Under the pieces are notes generated by a model. It was not told the DNA's origin. It made no database searches and saw only the letters and a program-made list of their open reading frames with translations. From NCBI RefSeq assembly GCF_000375365.1, contig NZ_AQXB01000003.1:62001-126000 (forward strand): a DNA stretch of 64,000 nt, written 5' to 3'. Below are positions 1-10,200 of this stretch, one piece after another. Position numbers and translations under genes: made by a program. This stretch comes from Corynebacterium mastitidis DSM 44356. GTDB taxonomy: Bacteria; Actinomycetota; Actinomycetes; Mycobacteriales; Mycobacteriaceae. The first letter of the stretch is position 1; every line of letters begins with the position of its first letter.

Positions 1-306
1 CTTTTCCTTCGCACCACCCTCACCGTGCCCGGTGCCGGCACGGCCGTGCACGTGGCGGAGCTGCACCCGCTGGACGCCCGCCGGTGCCGCCTGGCGCGCA
101 TCGTCGAGGTCGATCCCGAGGGGCGCCCCACCGGGGCGGCGGCGGGGGACCGCCACTACGGGATGGCCACGCCGCCGCAGGCCATCGTCCCGCACCCCGA
201 TACCTACGGGGACTTTCCCGACGTGTCCGCCGAGCGGATCGACGCGGAGGAGTTCGGCCGCCTCTGGGCCACGGCCGTGGCGGCGTTCCCGGGGCTCGAC
301 ACCTAG
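1..306 (+). CDS. 3' part of a small hypothetical protein, DUF6881-like
   Basis: The reading frame is open from the first base of the window to a TAG at 304-306, giving the last 101 residues of a protein whose start lies outside. The visible part resembles the DUF6881 family of small uncharacterised proteins: a beta-rich stretch around 'CRLARIVEVDPEGRP', a middle with 'GMATPP' and a C-terminal 'ERIDAEEFGRLWATA' helix. This family match is from memory of the pattern and is not certain. It converges with azlD, with only 9 bases between the two stop codons. No function can be given. Confidence 0.55.
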   Translation, partial: LFLRTTLTVPGAGTAVHVAELHPLDARRCRLARIVEVDPEGRPTGAAAGDRHYGMATPPQAIVPHPDTYGDFPDVSAERIDAEEFGRLWATAVAAFPGLDT

Positions 307-315
307 GGTCCGGCC

Positions 316-660
316 TCAGAACACCGCGTTGACCAGGATCATGTAGGCGGCGGTGCCCGCCAGGATGGACAGCCCCGCCTGCCGCCGCCAAACGTGGAGG
401 CCCAGCGTCAGCGCCCCGGCCAGCAGGGCCGCCCCCACGCCACCGGGGGCGTGGGCCTGCCCCGCGATGGTGTACACCACCAGCACCACCATCACGCCCA
501 CCGGCATGGTCATGCCCAGGGTGCCCATGAAGTGGCTGCGGCGCAGCATCCTCTTCGCGCTATAGGGGAACTGGCGCAGCAGCACCGTCACCAGCGCCAC
601 CGGGACCAGCACCGCCGCGACGTCGGCCAGCGCGATTCCCTCCGGCAGCCCTGCGCTCAC
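316..660 (-). CDS. azlD: AzlD-type subunit of a branched-chain amino acid exporter
   Basis: A 114-residue, strongly hydrophobic protein with about four membrane segments, the size and composition of AzlD/BrnE. Together with AzlC/BrnF it forms an exporter for branched-chain amino acids (and methionine in corynebacteria) in the cytoplasmic membrane. The GTG start at 660-658 is chosen because it overlaps the TGA stop of azlC in a GTGA junction, implying translational coupling; the longer open frame upstream is antisense-like noise. Motifs that fit the family include 'QFPYSAKRMLRRS' near residue 30 and a hydrophobic C-terminus. Substrate range is inferred from the family, not from the sequence. 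Confidence 0.8.
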   Translation of the reverse strand: MSAGLPEGIALADVAAVLVPVALVTVLLRQFPYSAKRMLRRSHFMGTLGMTMPVGVMVVLVVYTIAGQAHAPGGVGAALLAGALTLGLHVWRRQAGLSILAGTAAYMILVNAVF

Positions 661-1352
661 GAGCCTTCCCCCGAGCCCAGACGAAAGCGCAGCACCAGGA
701 TCAGGAAGTACAGCACCAGGGCCACCATGAGCATCTGCCCGGGCACCAGCACGGCGCTGGCCACGGCGAGCGCCGCCGCCACGGCCGGGAGAAACACATC
801 CCGATTGTTGCGGAAGGCCTCCCACCCCAGCACGATGAACAGGGCGGTCAGCGCAAACTCCATGCCGGTCACATCCGGGGGAATGACCTGCCCCACGAGG
901 GCCCCGACGACGCCGGGCAGCACCCAGAGCGCCTGGCACAGCGCCTGGATGGTGAGCACCCTCGCCCCGCCGAGGGAGCCGGGCGGGTGGGAGGAGGCCA
1001 CGGCGTAGGACTCGTCGGTGAGCGCGTAGGTGGAATAGGCCCGGCCGGCGCGGCCCCGGACGGCCTCACGCGGGAAGGTCAGGCCGTAGAAGATGTGGCG
1101 GAAGTTCACCATGAGCCCCGTGACGGCGGCGGAGAGGGGGCCGATGCCCGCCGAGACGAGGCTGATCGCCAGGAACTCCATGGACCCGGCGTAGATCACC
1201 ACGGAGAACACCGGGGTCCACCACCAGGCGTACCCGGACTGCACCATGAGCATGCCGAAGGCCAGGCCCAGGGGGATCAGGCCGAGGCCCACCGTCCACG
1301 TGTCCGCGATCCCGGCCCGAACCTCCCGCCATGTTTCACGTGAAACATGCAC
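657..1352 (-). CDS. azlC: AzlC-type large subunit of a branched-chain amino acid exporter
   Basis: A 231-residue membrane protein with the AzlC/BrnF signature: an early 'GLGLIPLGLAFGMLMVQSG' segment, 'YAGSMEFLAISLVSAG', then 'VNFRHIFYGLTFPREA' and 'ALTDESYAVA', typical of the LIV-E exporter family. The GTG start at 1352-1350 shares one base with the TAG stop of the upstream YqgE gene (TAGTG), so the two are probably co-transcribed. Codons 2-7 are formed by a perfect 16-bp parS palindrome (1332-1347), so the N-terminus 'HVSRET' is dictated by a chromosome-segregation site. It pairs with azlD, which starts in the GTGA overlap at its 3' end. Confidence 0.82.
   Translation of the reverse strand: MHVSRETWREVRAGIADTWTVGLGLIPLGLAFGMLMVQSGYAWWWTPVFSVVIYAGSMEFLAISLVSAGIGPLSAAVTGLMVNFRHIFYGLTFPREAVRGRAGRAYSTYALTDESYAVASSHPPGSLGGARVLTIQALCQALWVLPGVVGALVGQVIPPDVTGMEFALTALFIVLGWEAFRNNRDVFLPAVAAALAVASAVLVPGQMLMVALVLYFLILVLRFRLGSGEGS
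1332..1347. other. parS: parS centromere site (perfect palindrome)
   Basis: TGTTTCACGTGAAACA is a perfect 16-bp palindrome identical to the bacterial parS consensus bound by ParB. It lies inside the first codons of azlC, about 19 kb from dnaA. ParB is encoded in this window, and origin-proximal parS clusters are known in Corynebacterium. Confidence 0.93.
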
Positions 1353-1960
1353 TAGTTCTCTCCCGCGTCCACCGGGTAGGTGGAAAAGAGCGGCAGGGGC
1401 ATGGGCTGCCTGCGCATCACCTCCGACCACAGATCGGAGCGCCCCGGCGCCACCACGTCCGCGGGCAGGGCGGGGGCCACGTACCAGTCCCCGCGCTCGA
1501 TCTCCTCCAGGAGCTGGCCCGGGCCCCACTCCGCGTAGCCCGCAAAGAGCCGCATGCCCTCCAGGTCGCCGCGCAGCGCCTCCGGCTCCGCGCGCAGATC
1601 CACCATCGCCAGGCGGTTGGCCAGGCGGTTGAGGTAGGGGTGCGCCTCCACCTCCACGCCCTGGGCGGGCACGCCCACGCCCACCACGGACTGCTGCTGC
1701 AGCGGGCCGCCGATGTACAGCGCCTGGGGCTTGGCCACCAGCTCCACCCACTCCGGCATGACGTTGTGCACCGCCACGTCGCTGCGCGAGGCCAGGTTCA
1801 CGCCAAAGGTCAGGGCGTCGTTGTGCTCGATCACCAGCACCACCGAGCGGGCAAAGCCCTCCGATTCCATGCCGGGGGCCGCCACCAGCAGCATCCCCGG
1901 AGCGGGATCGTTGCGCTCCAGGGCGTTGAACAATCGATCCGCGTAGTACTCCTCGGCCAC
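1352..1960 (-). CDS. YqgE/AlgH family protein (DUF179)
   Basis: A 202-residue soluble protein that matches the YqgE/AlgH family from start to end: 'LFNALERNDPAPGMLLVAAPGM' near the N-terminus, 'VVLVIEHNDALTFGVNLASRS', 'YIGGPLQQQSVVGVG' and 'LFAGYAEWGPGQLLEEIERGDW'. The family is widespread and structurally known, but its biochemical role is unclear; older links to alginate regulation do not transfer. The GTG start at 1960 is chosen because GGAAGGAG lies 8-9 bases upstream, while the ATG at 2005 would overlap pcnA. It is downstream of pcnA (23-base gap) and overlaps azlC by one base, suggesting a pcnA-yqgE-azlCD transcript. Confidence 0.85.
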   Translation of the reverse strand: MAEEYYADRLFNALERNDPAPGMLLVAAPGMESEGFARSVVLVIEHNDALTFGVNLASRSDVAVHNVMPEWVELVAKPQALYIGGPLQQQSVVGVGVPAQGVEVEAHPYLNRLANRLAMVDLRAEPEALRGDLEGMRLFAGYAEWGPGQLLEEIERGDWYVAPALPADVVAPGRSDLWSEVMRRQPMPLPLFSTYPVDAGEN

Positions 1961-1983
1961 GGGCCGTCTCCTTCCACCGCTCG

Positions 1984-3462
1984 TTACTTCTGACGCGCCC
2001 ACCATTCCCGCAGCGCGGCAATGGCCTCCGGGCGCTCCATCGGTCCGCGCTCCAGGCGCAGCTCCTTGAGGTAGGCCCAGGCGCGCCCCACCTCCGGCCC
2101 GGGCCGCAGGCCCAGGATCTCCATAATCTCGTTGCCGTCCAGGTCCGGGCGCACCCGCGCCAGGTCCTCCTTGGCCTGGATCTCCTCGATTCTTTCCTGG
2201 AGGTGATCGTAGTGGGCACGCAGCCGGGCCGCCTTCTTTTTATTCCGCGTGGTGCAGTCGGCACGGACCAGCTTGTGCAGGCGGGGCAGGAGGGGACCGG
2301 CGTCGGTGACGTAGCGGCGCACGGCGGAGTCCGTCCACTGGCCCTCGCTGAAGCCGTGGAAGCGCATGTGCAGGAACACGAGCTGGCTCACGTCTCCCAC
2401 CATCTGCTTGGAATACTTCAGCGCGCGCAGGCGCTTGCGCACCATCTTCGCGCCCACCACCTCGTGGTGGTGGAAGGTCACCCCGCCGCCCGGCTTGGCG
2501 GCGCGGGTGGCGGGCTTGCCCACGTCGTGCAGCAGGGCCGCCCAGCGCAGCACCAGGTCCGGGCCCTCATCGGACTCCTCCTGGTCCATCGCCTGCCGCA
2601 GCACCGTCATCGAGTGGGCGTACACGTCCTTGTGCTGCAGGTGCTCGTCCGGGGTGAGGTGCAGCCCGGCGACCTCCGGGAAGACGATCTGCGCGATGCC
2701 GGTGCGCACCAGCAGGTCCCAGCCCGCCTCGGGGCGGGCCCCGGCCATCAGCTTGTCCAGCTCGGTGCGCACCCGCTCGGCGGTGATGCGCCGGATCTCC
2801 CCGGCCATCTCACGCATGGCTGCCTCCACCCGCTCGGCCACCCGCACCCCGAGCTGCGCCACGAAGCGCGCGGCGCGCAGCATGCGCAGGGGGTCGTCGG
2901 CAAAGGACTGCTCCGGGGCGGCGGGGGTGTCCAGCTCGCCGGCGCGCAGGGCGGCGAAGCCGTCCATCGGATCGTGGAAGCGGCCCTCCACCCCACCCGC
3001 GCCGGGGAGCAGCTCCACCGCCATAGCGTTGAGGGTGAAGTCGCGCCGCACCAGATCGCCCTCCAGGGTGTCGCCAAAGCACACCTCGGGGTTGCGCGAG
3101 ACGCCGTCGTAGGAGTCGGAGCGGAACGTGGTGATCTCGATCTGCTGGCCCGCCTTCTCCGCGGAGACCGTGCCGAACTCGATGCCGGTGTCCCACACCG
3201 CCGGGGCGTACCCCTCAAGGATCTCCTTGATCACGGCGGGCCGGGCGGAGGTGGTGAAGTCGAGGTCGTGCCCCAGGCGGTCCAGGAGGGCGTCGCGTAC
3301 GGAGCCCCCCACGAGGTAGAGGGATTCTCCCCGCTCGGCAAAGGCCCGCACCAGGTCCGAGAGCACCGGGCCGAGCTCCCGCACCGACCGCTGCGCCCGC
3401 GCCAGCATCTCCGCTTCCGAGGGTTCGTGAGGTTCGTGGGATTCCTGGAGTTTCACCCGCAT
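1984..3462 (-). CDS. pcnA: CCA tRNA nucleotidyltransferase
   Basis: A 492-residue actinobacterial CCA-adding enzyme that builds or repairs the 3' CCA end of tRNAs. The nucleotidyltransferase head has 'GGSVRD' (residues 52-57) and the metal-binding 'HDLDF' (65-69), followed by 'RRDFTLNAMA', which fits the class II polymerase-beta fold. A C-terminal HD domain is marked by 'LLHDVGKPAT'. The enzyme matters here because tRNA-Ala and tRNA-Leu in this window lack an encoded CCA. The ATG at 3462 has AAGGAGGAAGG upstream; the open frame beyond it is spurious. It is divergent from the nudix gene across 83 bases, the same arrangement as in mycobacteria. Confidence 0.95.
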   Translation of the reverse strand: MRVKLQESHEPHEPSEAEMLARAQRSVRELGPVLSDLVRAFAERGESLYLVGGSVRDALLDRLGHDLDFTTSARPAVIKEILEGYAPAVWDTGIEFGTVSAEKAGQQIEITTFRSDSYDGVSRNPEVCFGDTLEGDLVRRDFTLNAMAVELLPGAGGVEGRFHDPMDGFAALRAGELDTPAAPEQSFADDPLRMLRAARFVAQLGVRVAERVEAAMREMAGEIRRITAERVRTELDKLMAGARPEAGWDLLVRTGIAQIVFPEVAGLHLTPDEHLQHKDVYAHSMTVLRQAMDQEESDEGPDLVLRWAALLHDVGKPATRAAKPGGGVTFHHHEVVGAKMVRKRLRALKYSKQMVGDVSQLVFLHMRFHGFSEGQWTDSAVRRYVTDAGPLLPRLHKLVRADCTTRNKKKAARLRAHYDHLQERIEEIQAKEDLARVRPDLDGNEIMEILGLRPGPEVGRAWAYLKELRLERGPMERPEAIAALREWWARQK

Positions 3463-3532
3463 GATTCTACCTTCCTCCTTATTATCCGTCGCCCGGCCTC
3501 GCTCCGGAATACCGCCGACCGCCCCGAACGGA

Positions 3533-3538
3533 TACCAT
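3533..3538 (+). promoter_or_regulatory. -10 element for a leaderless nudix transcript
   Basis: TACCAT matches the corynebacterial TANNNT -10 pattern and lies 7 bases before the second of two tandem ATG codons (3546). This is the spacing expected if transcription starts on the start codon. No Shine-Dalgarno sequence is visible. Confidence 0.45.
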
Positions 3539-3545
3539 CTAGATG

Positions 3546-4511
3546 ATGAGCGAAAAGGACGAGCGCGCGAGCCGGGCGGGCGCGGCAGGCGGGACCGGCA
3601 CTCCCGGCAACCGCCGCAAGCGACGCCGCCGCGGCGGGCGCGGTCGGGGCGGGCGGGGCCGCCAGGAACACAACGCCGCGCGGCGTTCCTCAGAGGAATC
3701 CGGCGCCAGCAGCACCGGTAGCACCGGCGGATCGGGGTCGCAGCGCCCCGCCTCCGGCGCAAGCCCCCAGGGCGCCAAGGCTGAATCCAATAAGGCGTCC
3801 AATAAGTCCCATGAGGCCAAGGGCTCCGAGAAGAACGAGGCCAAGCAGCCGGGTCAGCGCCGCAGGCGCCGCCGCCAGGGTGCCCAGGGAGGGGCCAAGG
3901 GCGGGCGCGGCGGGCGTCGCGGCAACCGGGGGGGCAGGCGCACCGCCCGCTCCGGCCAGCGCGGCGGGCGTCGCGGCAACCCCCGCCGGAGCGCGGAGGC
4001 CTCGCACTTCGAGACGCGCCGCGAGACGTCCGCCGGCGGCCTCGTGGTCTCCGGCCTGGCCGAATCCGTGCGGCCCGACGGCAGCGTGGACCTCTCCCGC
4101 CTGTACGTGGCCCTCATCGGCCGCCTGGATCGCCGGGGGCGCCTGCTGTGGTCCATGCCCAAGGGCCACGTGGAACCCGGCGAGGACCACCGCAGCACCG
4201 CGGAGCGCGAGGTGTGGGAGGAGACCGGCATCAGCGGCGAGGTGTTCCAGGAGCTCGGCGTGATCGACTACTGGTTTGTCTCCGAGGGCGTGCGGATCCA
4301 TAAGACGGTGCACCACCACCTGCTGCGGTACGTGGACGGCTACCTCAACGACGAGGACCCGGAGGTCACCGAGGTCGCCTGGATTCCCGTGCATCAGCTC
4401 ATCGAGCACCTGGCCTACGCCGACGAGCGCAAGCTCGCCCGCGTGGCGCACGACGTCCTGCCCGGCCTCGCCCGCGCGGAAAAACAGGAGGGGAGGCGCA
4501 CCCCGCGATGA
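3546..4511 (+). CDS. NUDIX hydrolase with Arg/Gly-rich N-terminal extension (MutT4-like)
   Basis: A 321-residue protein in two parts. Residues 1 to about 155 are disordered and very basic (runs of [17 protein letters not shown]), suggesting nucleic-acid or ribosome contact. The C-terminal half is a NUDIX domain with a complete box, Gx5Ex7REVWEETGI (about residues 207-229, beginning GHVEPGE), so it should hydrolyse a nucleoside diphosphate derivative; the substrate is not visible. Synteny (divergent from pcnA, upstream of the DUF6049-like gene and murJ) matches mycobacterial mutT4. Two ATGs occur at 3543 and 3546; 3546 fits the leaderless promoter spacing. Its TGA overlaps the next ATG. Confidence 0.85.
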   Translation: MSEKDERASRAGAAGGTGTPGNRRKRRRRGGRGRGGRGRQEHNAARRSSEESGASSTGSTGGSGSQRPASGASPQGAKAESNKASNKSHEAKGSEKNEAKQPGQRRRRRRQGAQGGAKGGRGGRRGNRGGRRTARSGQRGGRRGNPRRSAEASHFETRRETSAGGLVVSGLAESVRPDGSVDLSRLYVALIGRLDRRGRLLWSMPKGHVEPGEDHRSTAEREVWEETGISGEVFQELGVIDYWFVSEGVRIHKTVHHHLLRYVDGYLNDEDPEVTEVAWIPVHQLIEHLAYADERKLARVAHDVLPGLARAEKQEGRRTPR

Positions 4512-7141
4512 TCGTCCCGGAGCGCCGCCGCGACCGCGCGCTGCTGCGGCCGCTGAGCCTGGCCGCCACCGCGGGAACCCTCGCCCTCCACCTCGCGCTG
4601 CCCGCCGCCCAGGCGGACGTGCTGCCGCTCTCGCCCACCTCGGAGGCCTCCCGGGACGCCTGGGTCAACCCGCTGGTGCGCGCGGGGGAGGAGGAGAGCC
4701 CGGTGCGGGTGGAGCTGCTCTCCGTCGAGGACGGGCCCGGGGCCCACCTGCGCCCCGGGGAGGAGCTGCGCCTGCGCGTGCGGGTGCGCAACGTCTCCGA
4801 GGACGCGGTGGCGCAGCCCGCGCTGCAGGTGCGGCGCGGGGCGGAGGTCTCCACCGTGGCCGAGGCCCGCCAGGCCCTGGCCCTCGATGTCGGCTCGTAC
4901 CCCCAGGCCCTCGCCCCGGTCTCGGTGGGAGCTTCCCTGCGGCCGGGGGAGGAGCGCACCGTCGAGCTGCGGGCCGCCACGGGGGCGGACGGCCTGGGCC
5001 TGGCGGCCGACGCCGCCTACCCCGCGATGGTGGCCGCCTCCGGCCTGATCGACGGCGTGGCCCGGGACTTCGGCTCCGAGCGCCTGGTGGTGGACACGCT
5101 GACCGCCCGGGGCACCAACGACGCGAGCCGCGCGGCGTCGGACGCTGAGGCCTCGGGGGCCGAGGAGGCCTCAGCAACCCCCGACCCCCAGGGGATCTCC
5201 CTGCTCTATCCGCTCTCCGAGCCCGCGCACGTGGCGCCGGGGGAGACCGGCGAGGCCCCGGAGGCCGCGCCGCTGCTCCTCGAGGACGATTCCCTGGCCA
5301 GCTCCCTGGCCTCCGGCGGGCGCCTGCATTCCCTGCTCACGGCCTACGAGCGCGCCATCGCCTCCTCCGAGGTGGCGGGCTCCACCTGCCTGGCCCTCGA
5401 TCCCGCGCTCATCAGCATCGTGGATCGCATGCAGGAGGGCTACTCGGTGGTGTCCCCGGACTACCAGCGCCACCACCAGGGCAGCCCTGCGCGCCGTCTG
5501 CGCGATAGCTGGGGGGCCGGCTCGCAGGAGGAGCGGCGCAGCCCCGGCGCGGGCACCCAGGCCGCGCAGTCGTGGCTGCACCGGCTGCGCGGGGTGGCCG
5601 AGCAGCACTGCGTGGTGGCCCTGCCGTGGGCCAACGCGGACCTCAACGCCGTGCAGCGCACCGCCAACCCCTGGCTCATGCGCGAGGCCCTGCAGCGCGG
5701 CCAGGAGGTGATCGCCCGGGTGGTGGGGGCCGCCCCCCAGCGTGGGGTGGTGATCCCCGACTCCGGCTACGTCTCCGAGGCCACGGCGGCCTCCCTGGGC
5801 TGGGCGGGGCAGGACGGCACCCCGGAGGAGGCCTGGGAGGCTGCGCCCTCGGCGGCCCCTGAGTCCCCAACATCGCGCCCACCCCGGCAGGGCTCGGGCT
5901 CCACCCTGGATTCCCCCTCCCTGCCGGATAGCCCCACGGCAAACCAGCCCCACGCCCCGCAGCACCCGGTGTCCGTGCTGGTGGCGGACAACACGGTATG
6001 GTCCGCGCCGGAGGCGGGCCGCTTTGCCCAGATCCACTCGGGCATCCGGGCGGTCACCTACCCGGCGTCCCTGTCCGCCACGCTGGCGGCCACGGGGAGC
6101 GATCCCGCCACGGTGGGCTACTCCAACCCGGAGGGGCGCTTCGACCCCAACCTGGATTCCGCGCTGGCCCGGCGGCTCACCGCCGCGGCGGCGGTGCGGC
6201 TGGCCACGGAGGAGTCCCGCGACGCGCGGGAGCCCATGCTCATGGTCCCGCCCGCCGGGCTCGACGCCGCCGTGGGCACCATGCTCCTGGAGGAGCTGGA
6301 GTCCGCCCTGAGCGAGGGCCGGGCCCGCCCCATGAGCCTGAGCGCCTACCTGAGCCCCAGCGAGGAGCAGGAGAGCGATCTGCGCGCCGTGGCCCAGGCC
6401 GCACAAGCCGCGCAGACGGCGCAACAGGGGTCTCCGGACGGCGCGCCTCGGCTGGGCGCCCCCTTCCTCGACCCCGCCGTGTACAGCGACGCCGAGGTGC
6501 TGCGCACCACGCAGCAGGCCAACTACACGGACGACCTGACGGGCCTCATGGTCAACGACCCCGGCATCGCGCTGACCCGGTACGCCTTCACCGCGCCGCT
6601 GCGTCAGGACCTGCTGGCCGCGCTGAGCACCACCCGCCGCCGCGGCATGGCGGGCTTTTCCGACGCCGTGGCGGACACCTCGCGCCGCCTGGAGGGCAAC
6701 CGCGAGGTGCTTCAGGAGCTGCGCGGCTCGGTGACCCTGCTGCCCCCCGGCAACGTGTACACCCGCACCTCGGACTCCTCGCCGCTGCTCATCGTGGCCA
6801 AGAACGGCCTGCCGCTGCCCGTGGACGCCACGATGCGGTATCACACGGAGCAGGAGGCCACGATCACCGTGCCCCGGAACCTGCGCATCCCGGCCCGGGG
6901 CTCCATCACCGTGCAGATGACGGCGGACATTCCCGGGGCGGACGATCAGGCCCAGATGGACCTGTGGCTGGCCTCCTCGGACGGCTCCGCCATCTCGTCC
7001 CCCGTGCGCATCGCGGTGAACACCAGGGCGGGGCTGGTCAAGACCTCGGCCCTCATCGCGGGCCTGGGCGGGCTGCTGGTGGCGGGGACGCTGTTCCGCC
7101 TGGGCAGGCGCCGCCGGGGCGGGCGGGCGCGCGGAGATTAA
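4508..7141 (+). CDS. Large secreted, C-terminally membrane-anchored protein (DUF6049-like)
   Basis: An 877-residue protein with a signal peptide (basic start, hydrophobic stretch about residues 15-33, cleavage near AQA-DV) and one C-terminal membrane helix ('[17 protein letters not shown]') followed by a short basic cytoplasmic tail. The extracellular body is mostly beta-rich with disordered acidic and Pro/Ser-rich linkers (around residues 200-235 and 440-490). It corresponds by position and topology to the uncharacterised conserved protein between mutT4 and mviN in mycobacteria (Rv3909 type). It starts in an ATGA overlap with the nudix gene and precedes murJ by 74 bases. This context suggests a role in envelope assembly; no enzymatic motif is visible. 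Confidence 0.8.
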   Translation: MIVPERRRDRALLRPLSLAATAGTLALHLALPAAQADVLPLSPTSEASRDAWVNPLVRAGEEESPVRVELLSVEDGPGAHLRPGEELRLRVRVRNVSEDAVAQPALQVRRGAEVSTVAEARQALALDVGSYPQALAPVSVGASLRPGEERTVELRAATGADGLGLAADAAYPAMVAASGLIDGVARDFGSERLVVDTLTARGTNDASRAASDAEASGAEEASATPDPQGISLLYPLSEPAHVAPGETGEAPEAAPLLLEDDSLASSLASGGRLHSLLTAYERAIASSEVAGSTCLALDPALISIVDRMQEGYSVVSPDYQRHHQGSPARRLRDSWGAGSQEERRSPGAGTQAAQSWLHRLRGVAEQHCVVALPWANADLNAVQRTANPWLMREALQRGQEVIARVVGAAPQRGVVIPDSGYVSEATAASLGWAGQDGTPEEAWEAAPSAAPESPTSRPPRQGSGSTLDSPSLPDSPTANQPHAPQHPVSVLVADNTVWSAPEAGRFAQIHSGIRAVTYPASLSATLAATGSDPATVGYSNPEGRFDPNLDSALARRLTAAAAVRLATEESRDAREPMLMVPPAGLDAAVGTMLLEELESALSEGRARPMSLSAYLSPSEEQESDLRAVAQAAQAAQTAQQGSPDGAPRLGAPFLDPAVYSDAEVLRTTQQANYTDDLTGLMVNDPGIALTRYAFTAPLRQDLLAALSTTRRRGMAGFSDAVADTSRRLEGNREVLQELRGSVTLLPPGNVYTRTSDSSPLLIVAKNGLPLPVDATMRYHTEQEATITVPRNLRIPARGSITVQMTADIPGADDQAQMDLWLASSDGSAISSPVRIAVNTRAGLVKTSALIAGLGGLLVAGTLFRLGRRRRGGRARGD

Positions 7142-7215
7142 GAACTAATTACATCCCGCTCCCCAGGGCCGTGTCAGTTTCCTTTCACGGGTGTCAGCCA
7201 CAACAATGGTCACTC

Positions 7216-10200
7216 GTGAACGCCACAGATCCGCAACACAGGCAATCGGGCCGCGACGCCGGGGGACCCTCACGGGGTTTGCGCTCCCGCATCGTGGCCC
7301 CCACACCGCCTGCCCCGGTGCCCGAGGTCAAGAGCAGGCCCCGGCCCACCCCGCAGGCTACGCTCGATCGCTCCGACCTCAGCCACGCGCCCGGGCAGGC
7401 CCCCTCCCCGGACGCGCCGCCCGGCACCGCCGCCGTGGCCACCACGCCGCGCGCCGAGCAAGCCGGGCAGGCAGGGCAGACCGGACAGGCAGAGCAAGCA
7501 GGGCGCAACGAGCGACCCGAGGAGGCGCCCCGGGCCTCGGAGACCACCGACGGCGACGTGGTGCGCTCCACCGGTTCGATGGCGCTGGCCACCCTCATCT
7601 CGCGCATCACGGGGTTCCTGCGCACCGTGCTCATCGGCTCCACGGTGGGCACGGCGGTGGGCTCCGCGTTCAGCGCGGCCAACACGCTGCCCAACCTCAT
7701 CACGGAGATCGTGCTCGGCGCGGTGCTCACCTCCCTGGTGGTCCCGGTGCTGGTGCGCGCGGAAAAGGAGGACCCGGACGGGGGAGCGGCCTTCATCAGG
7801 CGCCTGTTTACCCTCGCCTTCTCGCTGCTCACGGTGATTACGGTGCTCGCGGTGATCGCGGCCCCGCTGCTCACCCAGATGCTGGTGCGCAAGAACGGCG
7901 AGGTGAACATCACCCAGTCGGTGTCCTTTGCCTACTGGCTGCTGCCGCAGATCTTCTTCTACGGGCTGTTCTCCCTGTTCATGGCCGTGCTGAACACCAA
8001 GGGGGTGTTCCGTCCGGGCGCGTGGGCCCCGGTGGCCAATAACATCATCAGCATCGCGGTGCTGCTGCTGTATCAGTTCCTGCCGGGGCGGCTCTCGGAT
8101 ACCGCCCCCTCCGGCCCCTTCGATCCCCACGTCCTGCTGCTGGGCCTGGGCACCACGCTGGGCGTGGTCACGCAGTTGCTCATCATGGTGCCCGCGCTGA
8201 AAAGGGCCGGGGTGGATCTGCGGCCCCTGTGGGGGATCGACGCCCGCCTCAAGGACTTCGGCGGCATGGCCGCCGCGATCGTGGTGTACGTGGCCATCTC
8301 GCAGTTGGGTTACAGCCTGACCAGCCAGATCGCCTCGGACTTCTCGCGCTCCGCGCTGCTGATCTACCAGAATCACTGGCTGCTGCTGCAGGTGCCCTAC
8401 GGCATCATCGGCGTCACCCTGCTCACCGCCATCATGCCGCGCCTTTCCCGCAAGGCCGCCGAGGCCGACGACCGGGGCGTGGTGGATGACCTCACCCTGG
8501 CCACCAAGCTCACGTTCATCGCCCTGCTGCCCATCGTGGTGTTCTTCACCGCCTTCGGCCAGGACATCGCCTTCGGCCTGTTCCACTACGGCCACTTCGA
8601 CCCGGACTCGGCCTCCATCCTGGGCCTCACGCTGAGCTTCTCGGCCTTCACGCTCATTCCCTACGCCCTGGTGCTGCTGCACCTGCGCGTGTTCTACGCC
8701 CGGGAGGAGGCGTGGACCCCCACCTTCATCATCGCGGGCATCACGGTCACCAAGGTGGTTCTTTCCTTCCTGGCCCCCACGGTGGCCTCCTCCCCGGATC
8801 GGGTGGTGGTGCTCCTGGGCGCGGCCAACGGCTTCGGCTTCGTGGCGGGCGCGATCATCGGCGCGATGCTGCTGCGCCGCAAGCTGGGTTCGCTGCGCTT
8901 CGCCGCCGTGCTGCGCACCTCCCTGTGGGCCTTCGGGGCGTCGATCGTGGGCGTGACGGTGGCCGGGGGTGCCAGCATCCTGCTGGGCCGCCTGGTGGCG
9001 CCGGAGACCCTGGGCTCCCTGTGGGTGCTGGTGCGCCTGTGCGTCATCGGGGTGGTGTTCCTCGTGGTCACCGGCGTGGTGCTGTCCTTCTCCCGCCTGC
9101 CGGAGGTGCAGAACCTCGGGGCGGTGGCGCAGCGCATCCCGGGCATGAACCGCCTGATCCGCACCGACCCGGAGCGCCAGATCCAGGTGGAGGCCCCCAC
9201 CCAGCAGGAGCTGTCCACGCAGTTCATCGGCTCGGATACCTTCAACGCCTCGCCGGTGCCGCCGCCCATGTCCGCGGGCGTGGTGCGCGGGCCGCGCCTG
9301 GTTCCGGGCGCCCCGGTGTCCGACGGCCGCTTCCGCCTGCTGGTGGATCACGGCTCCGTCACCGGCGCGCGCTTCTGGCAGGCCAAGGAGCAGGCCACGG
9401 GCAGGCTCGTGGCGCTGGTGTTCGTGGATACCAGCGGCACCGCGCCGATGGCCCCCGCCAGCCCGGCGGCCGCGGCCGGGGCGGCCTCGGAGGTCACGCG
9501 CCGCACGCGCGCCCTGGCCGCCCTGGGGCACCCGGCCATCGCCCCGAACATCGAGGTCTCCGCGTACCGGGCGGGCTGCCTGGTGGTGGCGGACTGGGTG
9601 GAGGGCACCTCCCTCAAGGAGCTTTCCCGCTCGGAGCGGATCAACCCCCGGGCCGCGGCCTACGCCCTGGCCCCGCTGGCCAACGCCGCCGCGGCGGCGG
9701 ACGCGGTGCACACCCCCCTGGGCCTGGACAACTGGGGGCGCATCCGCATCACCACCTCCGGCACCGCCGTGCTCGCCTTCCCGGCGGTGCTCTCCTCCGC
9801 CTCCACCGCGCAGGACCTCGACGCCCTCGCCTGGGCGCTCAACCTCCTCGTGGACGAGGACGCCCCGGAGGACGTGCTGCAGGCGAAGCAGCGGGTGGAG
9901 AACGTGGCCACCCTGGCTGCGGACGACTCCGCCGAGGCCGCCACCCCGGAGGCCAGGGAGGCGCTGAGCCCCGAGTCGCTGCGCGCGCTCGGGGAGGGGC
10001 TGCGCCGCGCGGGCCTGGCCGACGCCGGGGAGGCGGGGGAGACCGAGGCTGCCCCCGGCGAGGCCGCCTCCTCCGACGAGGGCGGCACGACGGCCGCCGC
10101 CTCGCCCAGCGAGCAGGCGCGCCGCCGCGCGCAGTCCCTGGGCGTGGTGGCCGAGGCCACCCCGCAGGTGGAGGAGCGGCCCGGCTTCGGCGCCAAGTCC